From contig CAYXIO010000027.1 in the NCBI GenBank assembly GCA_964465125.1, positions 1 to 50,915 on the forward strand: a DNA stretch of 50,915 bases. The letters are read 5' to 3'. The notes beneath the pieces were generated by a model. The model did no database searches, had not been told where the DNA came from, and saw only the letters and a program-made list of their open reading frames with translations. A program made the position numbers and the translations under genes. Below, piece by piece: positions 41,228 through 50,419 of this stretch. The first letter of the stretch is position 1, and each line of letters opens with the position of its first letter. Origin of the DNA: CAYOHG01 sp964465125 (GTDB lineage: Bacteria > Planctomycetota > Phycisphaerae > UBA1845 > Fen-1342).

Positions 41228-43687
41228 CTATCCGCCGTACTGGTTTCGAATGATCTTGCTGGCCGGGTTGCCCGGCAGGCTGAGGGCACCGAGCGCCCGC
41301 GAAGCAGCGGTGCGGATATCGAGATTGGCCTCGGACTCCGCGACGGCGATCAGCCTGTCGATCAGCTCGCCCGAGAGGTGGTTGCCGGTTCGCCGGGCCG
41401 CCTCGGCAAGCGAGGCGAACATCGCGATGCGCATCTCCGGCTCTTCCGACGGCTCCAGCGCGACGCTCGCGACGACCGCCTGCGCGTCGTCCGTGCCGAC
41501 GTAGCAGAGCGCCTGCGCCGCGCGCTTGCGCAAGTCCGGATCGGTTGCTTTCAGCGCGGAGATGAGCGCCGCCTGGACGTCCTGGAGCTTGAAGACGCTG
41601 TTGTTCGTCTCGCCCAGGTAGCTCACCGCGGCCGCGGCTTCGAGCGCCAGTTGCAGGCCGTATTCCGGCGTGATCGGCGTCGCGCCCACGACGCGCGAGA
41701 CGGACTCGATGGCCGTCTGCATGCCGGCGGAATCGACGCCGGCCGGGGCGTGGGAGATGCGATACGGCCCGCGCGCCAGCGTAGCGACTCGCTCGCGATC
41801 GCCTTCTTTGACCAGGACGACGATCGGGGCGGCGGCGAAGCGGAACTCGGCGCGAAGCTGGGTCAACGCCTCCTCGAGGCCGGGCGACGTCAGGTCCGAC
41901 GCCAGCACGATCACGTCGACGCCGGGAGTCTGCTCGCGAACCACGCGCAGGCCGTTGAAGAGGCTCGATTCGCTGACGGCTTCGTAGCCGAGCGCCCGCA
42001 GCGCGGCCAGCGCCGCATTGGCGGACTCCTCGCTGGCGTCCACCACGAGCGCGTTCCGCGCGCCTGAGTTCAGCATCAGGGCTTCACTGAGCACCGGCAT
42101 GAGATTCTGAGAGTTCTGGAAGTTGCTCGCGGGGGAGCCGTTGGCCAGCGCCAAGGCCGCTCGGATGCGCACGACGCGCTCGGGGAAGGTGAGCGCCTCA
42201 CCCAGCGGCAGCCGCCCGCTGGGGCCGGTCAACAGGCTGGCGGGGCCGGCGGTCGGACGCAACGCCTCGATCGCGCCGAGCGCCACCGCGCCGTCGCCGG
42301 TATCGACCGCGCGGGCCAGGACCATCAGGCAATATTCAGCGCCGGCCGACTGAGCGAAGTACACCCCGCTCGGGTAGTTCTCGGGCCGTGTGCGATCGAC
42401 CTCGCCGGCGGGAAGCTGAGCCTCGCGGCGAAGATTCGCCGCGAGCCACAGCGCCAGCGCCGGCTTGAGCTCCGGCTTGAGCCGCAGCGCTTCCTCGCAG
42501 CAGCGCATCGTCATGATCTCGTTGAAGATCGCGGTCGGCACTTCGGTGTTCTGCAGCAGGCCGTCCTTCCAGTACCACACGTTGGCCACGGCGAGCCGCG
42601 GGTCGGCGGCGAGCTCGGCCGCATCGGCGTAATACAGCTCGGCCAGCCGCTCGAACGCCTCCGCAGCGGCGTCGGCTCCGCCCGAAGCGCCGCCGCGGCT
42701 GGTGATCGCGGCGATCGCCTGACCCAGCGCGGCCTGCGACTCGGCCGGAAGCTCGCCCTGCTCACGAAGCTGCAACAGGTAGGGCATGGACTGCCAGTAG
42801 CCGATCTCACCGGCGCACTGAATCAGGTATTTCTGGGTGGAGTCGTCCTCGGTGCGCAGCGCGATCACGAGCGGATTCAGCGCGGCGCGGCCGATCCGCG
42901 GAATCGCGCGCAGCAGCGGACGCGTCAGCTCCTGGCGCGAGGTGTCGTGAAAAGCCTCCACCGCGAACGGAATCACGTACTCGCCGGAGTCGATCAGCCG
43001 GCCGACCGCCGTCTCGAAAGCGCGCGGCGGACCGATCAGAGCGTCGAGGTTGTGCCGGACGCGCGTCGGGTCGGCCTTGATGCGGCGTTCGCCTTCCTGG
43101 AGGAGGTTGAGCAGGCTGCGGGCGGCCTCGCCCATCTCGGGGTGGTCGGAAAGCTGGACGAGGATGTCCATGCGGCGCGAGACCCGGTCGGCGAATTCGA
43201 GCAGGGCGACCGGATCGGGATTGGACGCGATCAGCGCGTTGAAATTCGCCGCCGCGACGTCGAATCGGCCGATGGAGGCGAAATACCAGCCGTCGTCGGC
43301 CTGGTTCATCTGCTCGCGGCCGTCCAGCAGGAACTGGGCGACGCGCTGGCCGTTCTCCTTCAGTTTGCCCGCCTCGTGATCCAGCTCGAGATTGAGGACC
43401 CCGCCAGCCTTGACGTTCTGGGTGACCGAGCGATCCGCCAACAGCGCGATGCGGAAGGCCGACGGGTCGGTCGCCAGCAGCTCGCCGAAGGCGGCTTCGG
43501 CGGCGTCGGCATTGCGATCCAGCAGCGCCTGCAAGGCGACTTGCCAGCGCTCCCAGGCCTGCGCGGCGGGACCGGTTACCAGCCCGTCCGCGTGCACTTG
43601 CGCGTACGCCGCGCCCGCGCCTCCGCGCAGCGCGGCGAGAATCACGAGAGCGGCCGCGACACGGCACAGCCGGGTGATTGCGATCAT
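41228..43687 (-). CDS. Exported HEAT-repeat protein with an internal receiver-like domain
   Basis: 819 aa from the ATG at 43687, which has GGAG 9 nt upstream and gives a good signal peptide ending in AAYAQ. Two earlier in-frame ATGs (43711, 43741) are less likely. The first half is alpha-helical repeat (HEAT-like; LLRAIPRIGRAALNPLVIAL, CAGEIGYWQSMPYLLQL). Residues about 544-660 look like a receiver fold (ARNALVVDASEESANAALAA, DVIVLASDLTSPGLEEAL, APIVVLVKEGDRE), but an exported receiver cannot be phosphorylated normally. The C-terminus returns to HEAT repeats (LRKRAAQALCYVG, RTAASRALGALSLPG). A scaffold role is inferred. Confidence 0.8.
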   Translation of the reverse strand: MIAITRLCRVAAALVILAALRGGAGAAYAQVHADGLVTGPAAQAWERWQVALQALLDRNADAAEAAFGELLATDPSAFRIALLADRSVTQNVKAGGVLNLELDHEAGKLKENGQRVAQFLLDGREQMNQADDGWYFASIGRFDVAAANFNALIASNPDPVALLEFADRVSRRMDILVQLSDHPEMGEAARSLLNLLQEGERRIKADPTRVRHNLDALIGPPRAFETAVGRLIDSGEYVIPFAVEAFHDTSRQELTRPLLRAIPRIGRAALNPLVIALRTEDDSTQKYLIQCAGEIGYWQSMPYLLQLREQGELPAESQAALGQAIAAITSRGGASGGADAAAEAFERLAELYYADAAELAADPRLAVANVWYWKDGLLQNTEVPTAIFNEIMTMRCCEEALRLKPELKPALALWLAANLRREAQLPAGEVDRTRPENYPSGVYFAQSAGAEYCLMVLARAVDTGDGAVALGAIEALRPTAGPASLLTGPSGRLPLGEALTFPERVVRIRAALALANGSPASNFQNSQNLMPVLSEALMLNSGARNALVVDASEESANAALAALRALGYEAVSESSLFNGLRVVREQTPGVDVIVLASDLTSPGLEEALTQLRAEFRFAAAPIVVLVKEGDRERVATLARGPYRISHAPAGVDSAGMQTAIESVSRVVGATPITPEYGLQLALEAAAAVSYLGETNNSVFKLQDVQAALISALKATDPDLRKRAAQALCYVGTDDAQAVVASVALEPSEEPEMRIAMFASLAEAARRTGNHLSGELIDRLIAVAESEANLDIRTAASRALGALSLPGNPASKIIRNQYGG

Positions 43688-43758
43688 CAGTTTGTACTCC
43701 AAGCGGCGCATCGAGGTCGGGGGGCTTGCGCCATCGGGCAAGCGGCAATCCGGGCCGA

Positions 43759-43787
43759 AATATAGCGCCGGGTGAGTAGCCAGTCAA
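43759..43787 (-). promoter_or_regulatory. Sigma-70-like promoter of the HEAT-repeat operon
   Basis: On the minus strand TTGACT (plus 43782-43787), exactly 17 bp, then TATATT (plus 43759-43764). The predicted start near 43752 gives a leader of about 65 nt to the ATG at 43687. Confidence 0.75.
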
Positions 43788-43896
43788 ACGGAAGCACGGT
43801 TCCGGACCGCCTGGCAATGACGAAAGTCCGTCCGAGGTGTCGCCGGCACGGGCCGGGCTCGCGCAACTGCCGGAAGTTCGCCGCCGAGCGCTCGGG

Positions 43897-44940
43897 CTAG
43901 CCGCGGGGGACGACGTTCAGCCAATCGCTCACGAGGAACTGAAACCGGTTGACCAGCATGGCGATGCGGCCCATGACCGTGTACCCGAAGCCGGCCCCGA
44001 ACGTGATCATCAGAACCCAGATGCCGACCTTCGAGACCCGCCCGACGATGCCCCGGTGCTCCACCGAGAAGAAGAAGTACACCAGTCCGCAGGTGACTCC
44101 CAGGACGAGCAAGCTGTTGTTCAGGGATTCGTAGAACGTGCGTCCGACGTCCAGCGCGCCGGTCATGGAGTCATAGACGGGCGCGTAGAGCGGGACGATG
44201 GTGGCCTGAATCTGCTTGATGAAGTCCGATTCGAGGAACCCGGTGAGCCGGATGCCGGCGGTCGTGCCGAGCACCATGGCCAGCGGCCAACGGGCGATCC
44301 AGCCGCCGCGCGGCGCCAGCCGCCAGAGCAGCATGACGCCCAGCACCAGCGGAATGAGGTACGCGAGGTCCATGAGCTGCCAGACGGGGGCACTCAGTCC
44401 GTCGCCGCCCGCCGCCTCGTAGTCGATCAGAACGCCTTGCGACCAGGACTCGGTGGCGAGCTTGTTCACGACCTCGTCGAGGTTCAGTCCTGGCTGCGCG
44501 CCGAATTTCAGCCAGGCCGGAAACAGCTTGCCGAACAGGTTGGGGACGAGGACGTTCCAGAAGCCGATCGTCATCCAGAAGGCGGCGGAGACGCCGATGA
44601 AGGCGTGCTCGGCGATGCGGTAGAACGGGTTGTCGCGATAGAGGAACGACAGGACCGCGAGGGTGAAGAAGGCCGCGATCCAGATTCCGACGGTCCGCGG
44701 CAGGCTGAATTGGATGCTCGCGCGCGCTTCGGCCTGCTGCGAATCCGAGCGTTTCGCGTCCGCGTCGATCGCGGCCAGCCGTTGGGTCGCCTCCTGCCGT
44801 GTAAGCGAAATCTTGCGTTGATCCGCGCGCAGCTCGTACCAGCCCTGCCCGGTCGAAGTGCCGCGCGAGAAATGAACCGCGGCGATCGCGACGACGCCGA
44901 TCAGCAACAGCGCGACTGCGACGACGCTCTCGCGCTTCAT
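43897..44940 (-). CDS. Polytopic membrane protein, last gene of the six-gene membrane cluster
   Basis: 347 aa. One helix at 7-22, an extracytoplasmic or coiled stretch (DQRKISLTRQEATQRLAAID), then about six helices. The block FLYRDNPFYRIAEHAFIGVS followed by AAFWMTIGFWNVLVPNL is strongly patterned and is probably the family core. SVEHRGIVGRVSKVGIWVLM and an aromatic C-terminal helix close it. No known transporter motif. The ATG overlaps the previous gene's stop by 4 nt, so a stoichiometric complex with the neighbours is likely. Confidence 0.78.
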   Translation of the reverse strand: MKRESVVAVALLLIGVVAIAAVHFSRGTSTGQGWYELRADQRKISLTRQEATQRLAAIDADAKRSDSQQAEARASIQFSLPRTVGIWIAAFFTLAVLSFLYRDNPFYRIAEHAFIGVSAAFWMTIGFWNVLVPNLFGKLFPAWLKFGAQPGLNLDEVVNKLATESWSQGVLIDYEAAGGDGLSAPVWQLMDLAYLIPLVLGVMLLWRLAPRGGWIARWPLAMVLGTTAGIRLTGFLESDFIKQIQATIVPLYAPVYDSMTGALDVGRTFYESLNNSLLVLGVTCGLVYFFFSVEHRGIVGRVSKVGIWVLMITFGAGFGYTVMGRIAMLVNRFQFLVSDWLNVVPRG

Positions 44941-45830
44941 GGGCCGAGCCTCCGGCGCGAAGCCGATTGGATCATCAGGATGAGGTTTCCGGCGATGATC
45001 AGCCCCATGACGACGCAGTGCGCGATCAACTGCGGCCCCATGCGGAGAATCCCGAGCCGACGGCCGGGCTTCGCGGCACCGCTGGCCGGGTCGCGGGCGT
45101 AATCGGGATACTTCGCGGTGAGCGCGGCCTCGTATTCAGCGGCGCCCTTGATCGCCGCCAGCAGGCCGAAGAGCTGCGACGGGATGTAGGGGTACAGCAG
45201 AGTGGCCTGCACGCCGGTGCAGCCTGCGGCGATCGGAATGTCCAGCGGCGTCGCGGCGTACTGAATCCATTCCTTCGTGCCGGGATAGCCGGCGCTGACA
45301 TTGAGAATCAGGTCGAGGTCGCGGATGTTCTTCAGATCGCGCGTCATGGGAAGCGAGCTGAGCGGCTGGCCGCGCACGTCGCCGGGAAACAGCTCGCCGA
45401 GTTTCGAGACCACCACCTTGATGACGGCTTCGTTGCCGGACTTGTAGCCCAGGTTGACGTAGTCCTCGCCGTAGACGTAGGCGGGGAAGTCCTTTCGGAT
45501 GACGTTTTCGATGGTCTCGTTGACCATGGGCAGGCCGGCGGGCCAGAGCGTTACGAAGTAAAGCTCGAGGTCCTTGCGGGCTGCGTGCCACGCCAGCGCC
45601 GTCGCCATGGGTTGCAGCTCCGGGGCGCTGGCGGGGTCGTAGTCCCAGGCCATGAGAACGCGCTGACCAGGTCGCATGCTCTCGATGCGGTCGAAGACCG
45701 CCTGAGTGAGCGCGGTGGGACGCTCGGGGAACTCCGTGCGGAAAACCACGGGAATCAGCACTGCGACGCCCAGCAGCAGAAAGACCCAGCGTCGGTCGAG
45801 GTGGGCAAGAGCGTGTGCGAGCCGGATCAC
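44937..45830 (-). CDS. Membrane-anchored protein with large extracytoplasmic domain
   Basis: 297 aa. An N-terminal helix (about 15-32, WVFLLLGVAVLIPVVF) and a C-terminal helix (about 265-285) flank a domain of about 230 residues with an alpha/beta look: RVLMAWDYDPASAPELQPMA, LYFVTLWPAGLPMVNETIE, YVYGEDYVNLGYKSGNEAVI and LDLILNVSAGYPGTKEWIQ. The GYKSGNEAV and GYPGTKEW segments look like functional loops. Family not recognised. It starts 3 nt after the upstream gene. Confidence 0.76.
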   Translation of the reverse strand: MIRLAHALAHLDRRWVFLLLGVAVLIPVVFRTEFPERPTALTQAVFDRIESMRPGQRVLMAWDYDPASAPELQPMATALAWHAARKDLELYFVTLWPAGLPMVNETIENVIRKDFPAYVYGEDYVNLGYKSGNEAVIKVVVSKLGELFPGDVRGQPLSSLPMTRDLKNIRDLDLILNVSAGYPGTKEWIQYAATPLDIPIAAGCTGVQATLLYPYIPSQLFGLLAAIKGAAEYEAALTAKYPDYARDPASGAAKPGRRLGILRMGPQLIAHCVVMGLIIAGNLILMIQSASRRRLGP

Positions 45831-45833
45831 CGT

Positions 45834-46868
45834 TCACCTCTTCTCGGAGCCGAGGTACGAGCGTTCGATGCCCAGCAGCACCTTCAGCGACGTCGAGGCA
45901 ACCCCCAGCGCAATGCCGATCATGATGGCCCGATTACCGGCGTTGTTCAGCACGGTCATCAGCCATCCGGTCAGGTTCGGAATGTAAAAAAACGACAGGC
46001 ATTGCTCCCAGAGCCCCTCGGGCGGGCGCGCGGGATCGATCAGCCCCTCAGACAGCGCCGTTCCCAGGTAGGTGCGCCCCAGCAGAATCAGAAACGCCGT
46101 CCCCAGCAGCAGGATCGACTCCACGTTGCGGGCGCGGAACGCGCGAAACGCGGCCGAGGCAACGTAGAACGCGAGCAGCGCAAAGGTGGTCTGCTGGAGC
46201 GGCTGAAAGCCGTACTCGATCATGAACCAGAACGCGCCGCCGTTGTTGAGGACCTCCCCGCTCATGCCGGGATAGGGCGCGAGGCTGCCCGAGACGAGCG
46301 CGCCGACGGCGACCGCAGCGCCTTCGGCTGCGGCGCTCAGCGCGTCGAGCGGGGGCGGCGCGTTGCGCGGCGCGCGAATTACGGTCCGTCCGCGGCCGCT
46401 GGCGTCGAGTGCGATCGTGCCGAGCGCGGCTCCGTTGACGGAGATCTCATGGGTGGTTTCGGGCGGACCGCGGCGCACGTCCGCGGTCAGCACCCGCTCG
46501 CCGGACTGGCTGTCGAGATCGAGCTGCACGAGCGCGATCGCGCCGGGGGTCGTGGTGGATTGCAGCGGAGGATTGGTCCAGAACCCGGGCCGTGGAGGAA
46601 CGCCGACCTTGAAGACGCCGAAGCCGAGCGTCAGCAGGAACGCCGCGACCGCGACGAAGCTGTAGCCCCAGCCGGCCTGCTGGCGGGCGACCTTGCGACC
46701 GTGCGTGTACAGCAGGTTGGCGCCGCCGAGCACGAAGGCGATGGCGGCCAGAATGTTAAAGTGGATGTTCGCCAGGTCGCTGAGAGACCCGAGCGCGGGG
46801 ACGAAGTACTGCACGACCAGCACGAAGCCGACGGTGAACGTGATGAGGATCGGAATGGTGCGCTTCAT
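45834..46868 (-). CDS. Polytopic membrane protein of the cluster
   Basis: 344 aa. Three N-terminal helices (about 5-24, 35-56 and 68-90), an extracytoplasmic beta-rich domain of about 110 residues (VQLDLDSQSGERVLTADVRR, ISVNGAALGTIALDAS), then helices at about 225-245, 255-275 and 295-335, with NIHFNILAAIAFVLGGANLL and TGWLMTVLNNAGNRAIMIGI. No recognised family. It starts 15 nt after the 46884 gene. Confidence 0.76.
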   Translation of the reverse strand: MKRTIPILITFTVGFVLVVQYFVPALGSLSDLANIHFNILAAIAFVLGGANLLYTHGRKVARQQAGWGYSFVAVAAFLLTLGFGVFKVGVPPRPGFWTNPPLQSTTTPGAIALVQLDLDSQSGERVLTADVRRGPPETTHEISVNGAALGTIALDASGRGRTVIRAPRNAPPPLDALSAAAEGAAVAVGALVSGSLAPYPGMSGEVLNNGGAFWFMIEYGFQPLQQTTFALLAFYVASAAFRAFRARNVESILLLGTAFLILLGRTYLGTALSEGLIDPARPPEGLWEQCLSFFYIPNLTGWLMTVLNNAGNRAIMIGIALGVASTSLKVLLGIERSYLGSEKR

Positions 46869-46883
46869 CTCGATCGCGTCCGT

Positions 46884-48329
46884 CTAGTGGTCCGCCGATT
46901 CGAGCAGTGTGCCTTGCAGAAACCGCAGCCCGCGTGCCCACGGCCCGTGCGGGTCGCCGCTGAGGCGGGCGCCGGTCGCGAGCGCCGCTCCGACGAGAAT
47001 CAGTGCGATGCCCAGCAGCTTTCCCAGATCCTGCCCTTTCAGGCTGCCGAGCTGCTGGGGTTCGCCGGAGAGATACGCCGACGCCGCGAACAGCTCTTCG
47101 CCGATGAGCGTGTAGTCGCACGCCGCCACAAAAAACGGCAATTGCGCGGGCATGGCGGTGCCGGCGATCTGGATGCTGCCGATCGCGTTGGCGGTCTCGG
47201 CCAGAATCAGGGACTCGGCGAAGAACGCGCCCAGGTAGAAGCATGTTGCCGGACGAGTTCGCACGAGAATCCCGCTTAGCGCGCTCACGAAGCCGAATTG
47301 CTCGTCGGTCGTGTAGTACACGCGCCGCTCGTCGTAGGCATCCGGCCGGCCGGCATCGAGATAGGCCGCCTGAACCGTCTCCCGGGCGGCGGTCATCACC
47401 AGCGAGCGGTTGGTCGGGACCTCCAGGTCGGCGTCGTGCTCGGCTGCCACGCGCGCCACGCGCGAAAGCACCGTCAGTCCCGCGACGGTCTGGATGTCGT
47501 TGATATCCTGCGTGCCGCACACGAACAGGACCGGGCGTCCCATCTCCGTAGCGCGGCCGACGGCCTCTTCGACCGCGTCCAGTCCGGCGATCCGCCGAAC
47601 GCGCAGCTTGACGCCGCGCCGCGCCAGCCCGATGCAGAACACGACTGTGCCGCCCAGAACGAGCAGAAACGCGAGCAGGCCCAGGCGGTTCGTGTTCAGA
47701 AAGCTGCCGCGCGCGACGATCGCGTTCGTTTCGAGCGTTTCGAGCGGCGTCTTGTCGGCGCTGAGGAAGGTCAATCGGTATTGGTAGGTGCGCCACGGGC
47801 GCACCAGGCGGTTGTCCAGGAAACTCCCGCCGGCCGCGGGGGCCTGCGCGTGGACGGTCCAGCCTGCCGGGCGTTCGGGGCTGCGCCGCTCGATTCGCAC
47901 CGAGGCGGCGTCGCCGCGCGGCCGCCAGTAGACGTGCAGCTCAGAGCCGTCGTCATTCGGGACGTCGCACGCGACGACGGGCGGAAGCCGATCACGCACG
48001 GCGCCGGCCAGCTCGGCCGTTTGCGCGTCAATCGCGGCGCGCAGCGAAGCGCGCCGGCCGGCGATGGGCTCGACTTCGAGTCGCCCGAGCTTCTCGCGCA
48101 AGGAACTGACTTGCGCTTCCGGCAGCGCGGCTCCGCAGCGATTCAGCAAGGTCGACAGCGCTTCAAGCGTTTCTTCGGCCTGCTGGGGGTCGCTCAGGCG
48201 GTCGAGCAGCCGCATCGTCGCGGCGACATCCGCCGGCGCGCTCAGACCCGTCGCCGCAGATGGAGCCGCAGCCGCGGCAAGGCCCAGCGGCAGGAGCCAT
48301 CCCACGAGCAGCGCGACGGCCTGGTGCAT
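46884..48329 (-). CDS. Membrane protein with fibronectin-like and DUF6754-like domains
   Basis: 481 aa from the ATG at 48329 (MHQAVALLVGWLLPLGLAA, a signal peptide). A helical segment of about 110 residues is followed by a fibronectin III-like unit (ELHVYWRPRGDAASVRIERR, TYQYRLTFLSADKTPLET), a membrane helix (LLAFLLVLGGTVVFCIGLA) and a conserved domain: GRPVLFVCGTQDINDIQTVA, DLEVPTNRSLVMTAARETVQ, FFAESLILAETANAIGSIQI and FFVAACDYTLIGEELFAASA. I recall this last block as DUF6754, with moderate certainty. It is the most patterned protein of the cluster and probably its core. Confidence 0.8.
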   Translation of the reverse strand: MHQAVALLVGWLLPLGLAAAAAPSAATGLSAPADVAATMRLLDRLSDPQQAEETLEALSTLLNRCGAALPEAQVSSLREKLGRLEVEPIAGRRASLRAAIDAQTAELAGAVRDRLPPVVACDVPNDDGSELHVYWRPRGDAASVRIERRSPERPAGWTVHAQAPAAGGSFLDNRLVRPWRTYQYRLTFLSADKTPLETLETNAIVARGSFLNTNRLGLLAFLLVLGGTVVFCIGLARRGVKLRVRRIAGLDAVEEAVGRATEMGRPVLFVCGTQDINDIQTVAGLTVLSRVARVAAEHDADLEVPTNRSLVMTAARETVQAAYLDAGRPDAYDERRVYYTTDEQFGFVSALSGILVRTRPATCFYLGAFFAESLILAETANAIGSIQIAGTAMPAQLPFFVAACDYTLIGEELFAASAYLSGEPQQLGSLKGQDLGKLLGIALILVGAALATGARLSGDPHGPWARGLRFLQGTLLESADH

Positions 48330-48345
48330 CGTCCACCTCAAGGCG

Positions 48346-48696
48346 CTAGGCGCTCCGTGGCGCGCTGCGGTCGCGCGGCGAAGCGGCCGGTTCGCCGGCG
48401 AGCTGCTCGATTCGCCGGCAAATCCATTCGACGCAGCTTCGATGCTCAAGCAGCTCCGCGACGCGCCGACAGTCCCTCTGATCGAAAACGAGCGAAAGCA
48501 GCGGAGAGAAGAAGATCACGCTCTGGCTGGCGACGAAGTTGAGGTTGCGGGTGCACTCCAGCGCGAGCAGGGCCGGTGCGCTCAGGCCGCGCTTGACGAC
48601 CGCCAGCGCGAGCCGCTCAATCAGGAGCTGCTCTTCGGGGCTCGGTCCGAGGTCGGCGCTTTCCACCGCGAACGCATGCCGCACCCAGTTCAGCAT
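48346..48696 (-). CDS. Small soluble protein of the membrane cluster
   Basis: 116 aa from the ATG at 48696, with GGAG 6 nt upstream. It reads MLNWVRHAFAVESADLGPSP, then EEQLLIERLALAVVKRGLSA and CVEWICRRIEQL. It is helical, without signal or membrane segment, and likely peripheral on the cytosolic side. It stops 16 nt before the DUF6754-like gene. Family not recognised. The longer open frame that reaches 49242 overlaps the next gene and is not used. Confidence 0.7.
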   Translation of the reverse strand: MLNWVRHAFAVESADLGPSPEEQLLIERLALAVVKRGLSAPALLALECTRNLNFVASQSVIFFSPLLSLVFDQRDCRRVAELLEHRSCVEWICRRIEQLAGEPAASPRDRSAPRSA

Positions 48697-48785
48697 GGAG
48701 CACTCCAGCTTTCGGAAGACCAGGCCGTCGCCGCGCCGACGACTTCCGCGCCAGTCGCAGACTCTATGTCGCAGGCGCGCGCCTG

Positions 48786-49298
48786 TCACGGGAAATTCGC
48801 GCCGCCGATCCGCGAAGCCGCGGCGCCGCAAGTGCGCGTTGGCGACCGTGTGCCGCAGCGCGCCGCGAACCGCTCGAGTCGCGCGCGAGCCGCCGCGGCG
48901 CGCGGCGCGAGCAGAAGCGTGATGCCGCGCCGCGAGCCGAACCAGGTGCGCTGCGCCAGCGGCGAAAGCCAGGCGGCGTGCGCCTGGAGCTCGACGCGGC
49001 GGATTTCGGTCCACGCCAGCGCTCGGCGCCCGAAGCACGTACGAAACTCGACACCGCGGCCGTCGAGACGCTGCCGGCTGGGCAGAAAATAGCGGTGCAG
49101 CGAGGCGAGCAGGATCACGCCGGCGACAAGGCCCCACGCGCCGCCCGGAGCGAACGACTCGACCGCCAGCCCGAAGGCCAGGATCACCGTCAACACCGAG
49201 AGCGTCGTGAGCGGGCGCTCCCGGGCGGGATGCGCGGTCCACTCCAGGGTGCAGTCGTCGCTCTCGGCCGGCATCGGTGCAGGCGATTCAGCGGACAT
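48786..49298 (-). CDS. Two-helix membrane protein with PH-like C-terminal half
   Basis: 170 aa from the ATG at 49298 (MSAESPAPMPAES). Two hydrophobic helices (about 30-48 and 53-68) are followed by RGVEFRTCFGRRALAWTEIR and RRGITLLLAPR, which resembles membrane-anchored bacterial PH domains (the rule is strand-rich with a W-x-E-I-x-x-V step). The Arg-rich C-terminal end is uncertain. It is the first gene of the minus-strand run; a weak TACCAT box ends 6 nt before the ATG. Confidence 0.62.
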   Translation of the reverse strand: MSAESPAPMPAESDDCTLEWTAHPARERPLTTLSVLTVILAFGLAVESFAPGGAWGLVAGVILLASLHRYFLPSRQRLDGRGVEFRTCFGRRALAWTEIRRVELQAHAAWLSPLAQRTWFGSRRGITLLLAPRAAAARARLERFAARCGTRSPTRTCGAAASRIGGANFP

Positions 49299-49522
49299 GC
49301 CCTCATGGTAGAAGACGGCCGCCGCCGCCGCGACCGTGCGCCGGCCCCCGCGGGCCGATCCAAGCGGCTCGAACGCGGTCGGACCGACTTCCGCCGCCAA
49401 TCTGAGCCGATCGGCACCAGCCGCGTCCGGCCGTCGTCCGTCTTCCGATTAAAGGCACGTGAAGGTCGCGTGCGACTCAGCGGCCCGTTCGGGCCGCGTT
49501 GATTCGGATCGGAGGATCGAAC

Positions 49523-50419
49523 ATGTCTCGCAGAGTTCTCTCAGTCGTAGTTCTGGCGGGTATGGTCCGCTTGCTGGCAGACACGGCGAATGCCACCGTG
49601 GACAAGACCATGTCGTTCTCGAAGCCGACAAACACGGCCGACAGCACGGTCAAGGTGATCTTCGATCCCGGGGTCGATGTGCCCGTCACGATTCCACCCA
49701 ACACTTCCGCCGAGGGCAAACGCAATCTGATCAAGGCGGAGCTGATCGCCAAGGGATATGACGTCACCGACAACGGCCCCGGCGGCAATCAACTCACCGT
49801 CAAGTTCCTGGCCAACGGCACGACCGTCGGCTTCGATGCCGGAAATACCGGCGAGAAGAAGGACGACGTGCTCTCTGTCGCCGCCGTCCTGGGCGACATG
49901 AACTACGTCGGCATGTTCGAGCCGTTCGATTACGAGGGGCTGCCGGCGGTGTTCACCGCCGGAATCGTGACCGACGTCGGTGAGCTGACCGTTCAGGTTT
50001 CGGCCGAGGAGTTGAACTTCGATACCGACGGGCCGATCATCTGCCAGGCCCTGTTCCAGCGCCTCGCCCCCCGCGCTCCGCAGTACGGCGCGCAGATCAA
50101 TTACGCCGGCGACCGGCTCGAAGTCTACTTTGATCCGGCGTACACGCTTGCGCCCAGCGGAATCTCGTTCGGCACGACTTCGCCCTCGGAAGGCTGCTCG
50201 GGTCAACTGCTCGCCGCGGGCGGCCCTGATCCGTGCCCCGGTGACATCGATCACGACGGCGACGTCGACCTGGACGACCTGTCGGTGGTGCTGGTGGCCT
50301 TCGGAACCGTCGAAGGCGACCCGAACTACACGCACATCGCCGACCTGGACGGCGACGGCGACGTGGACCTGGACGACCTGTCGACGGTGCTGGCCCATTT
50401 CGGCGAGGGTTGCGACTAG
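49523..50419 (+). CDS. Exported protein with C-terminal dockerin-like EF-hand repeats
   Basis: 298 aa. The ATG at 49523 has a perfect GGAGG 7 nt upstream and gives a signal peptide (MSRRVLSVVVLAGMVRLLAD). The middle 200 residues are beta-rich with no recognised family. The end holds two EF-hand-type calcium repeats, GDIDHDGDVDLDDL (240-253) and DLDGDGDVDLDDL (from 274), each followed by VVLVAFG or TVLAHFG, then a final Cys. Such tails are a hallmark of Phycisphaerae exported proteins and may act as a sorting or docking signal. Confidence 0.85.
   Translation: MSRRVLSVVVLAGMVRLLADTANATVDKTMSFSKPTNTADSTVKVIFDPGVDVPVTIPPNTSAEGKRNLIKAELIAKGYDVTDNGPGGNQLTVKFLANGTTVGFDAGNTGEKKDDVLSVAAVLGDMNYVGMFEPFDYEGLPAVFTAGIVTDVGELTVQVSAEELNFDTDGPIICQALFQRLAPRAPQYGAQINYAGDRLEVYFDPAYTLAPSGISFGTTSPSEGCSGQLLAAGGPDPCPGDIDHDGDVDLDDLSVVLVAFGTVEGDPNYTHIADLDGDGDVDLDDLSTVLAHFGEGCD

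Noticed and set aside
41228..43687. The receiver-like segment as a normal two-component response regulator
   Set aside because: The protein has a signal peptide, no output domain, and the usual Asp/Lys arrangement is not clear.
44967..47279. Plus-strand open frame of about 770 codons opposite the membrane cluster
   Set aside because: Very rich in Arg, Gln and Glu with no membrane or domain signal; the minus-strand genes have tight spacing and helices.
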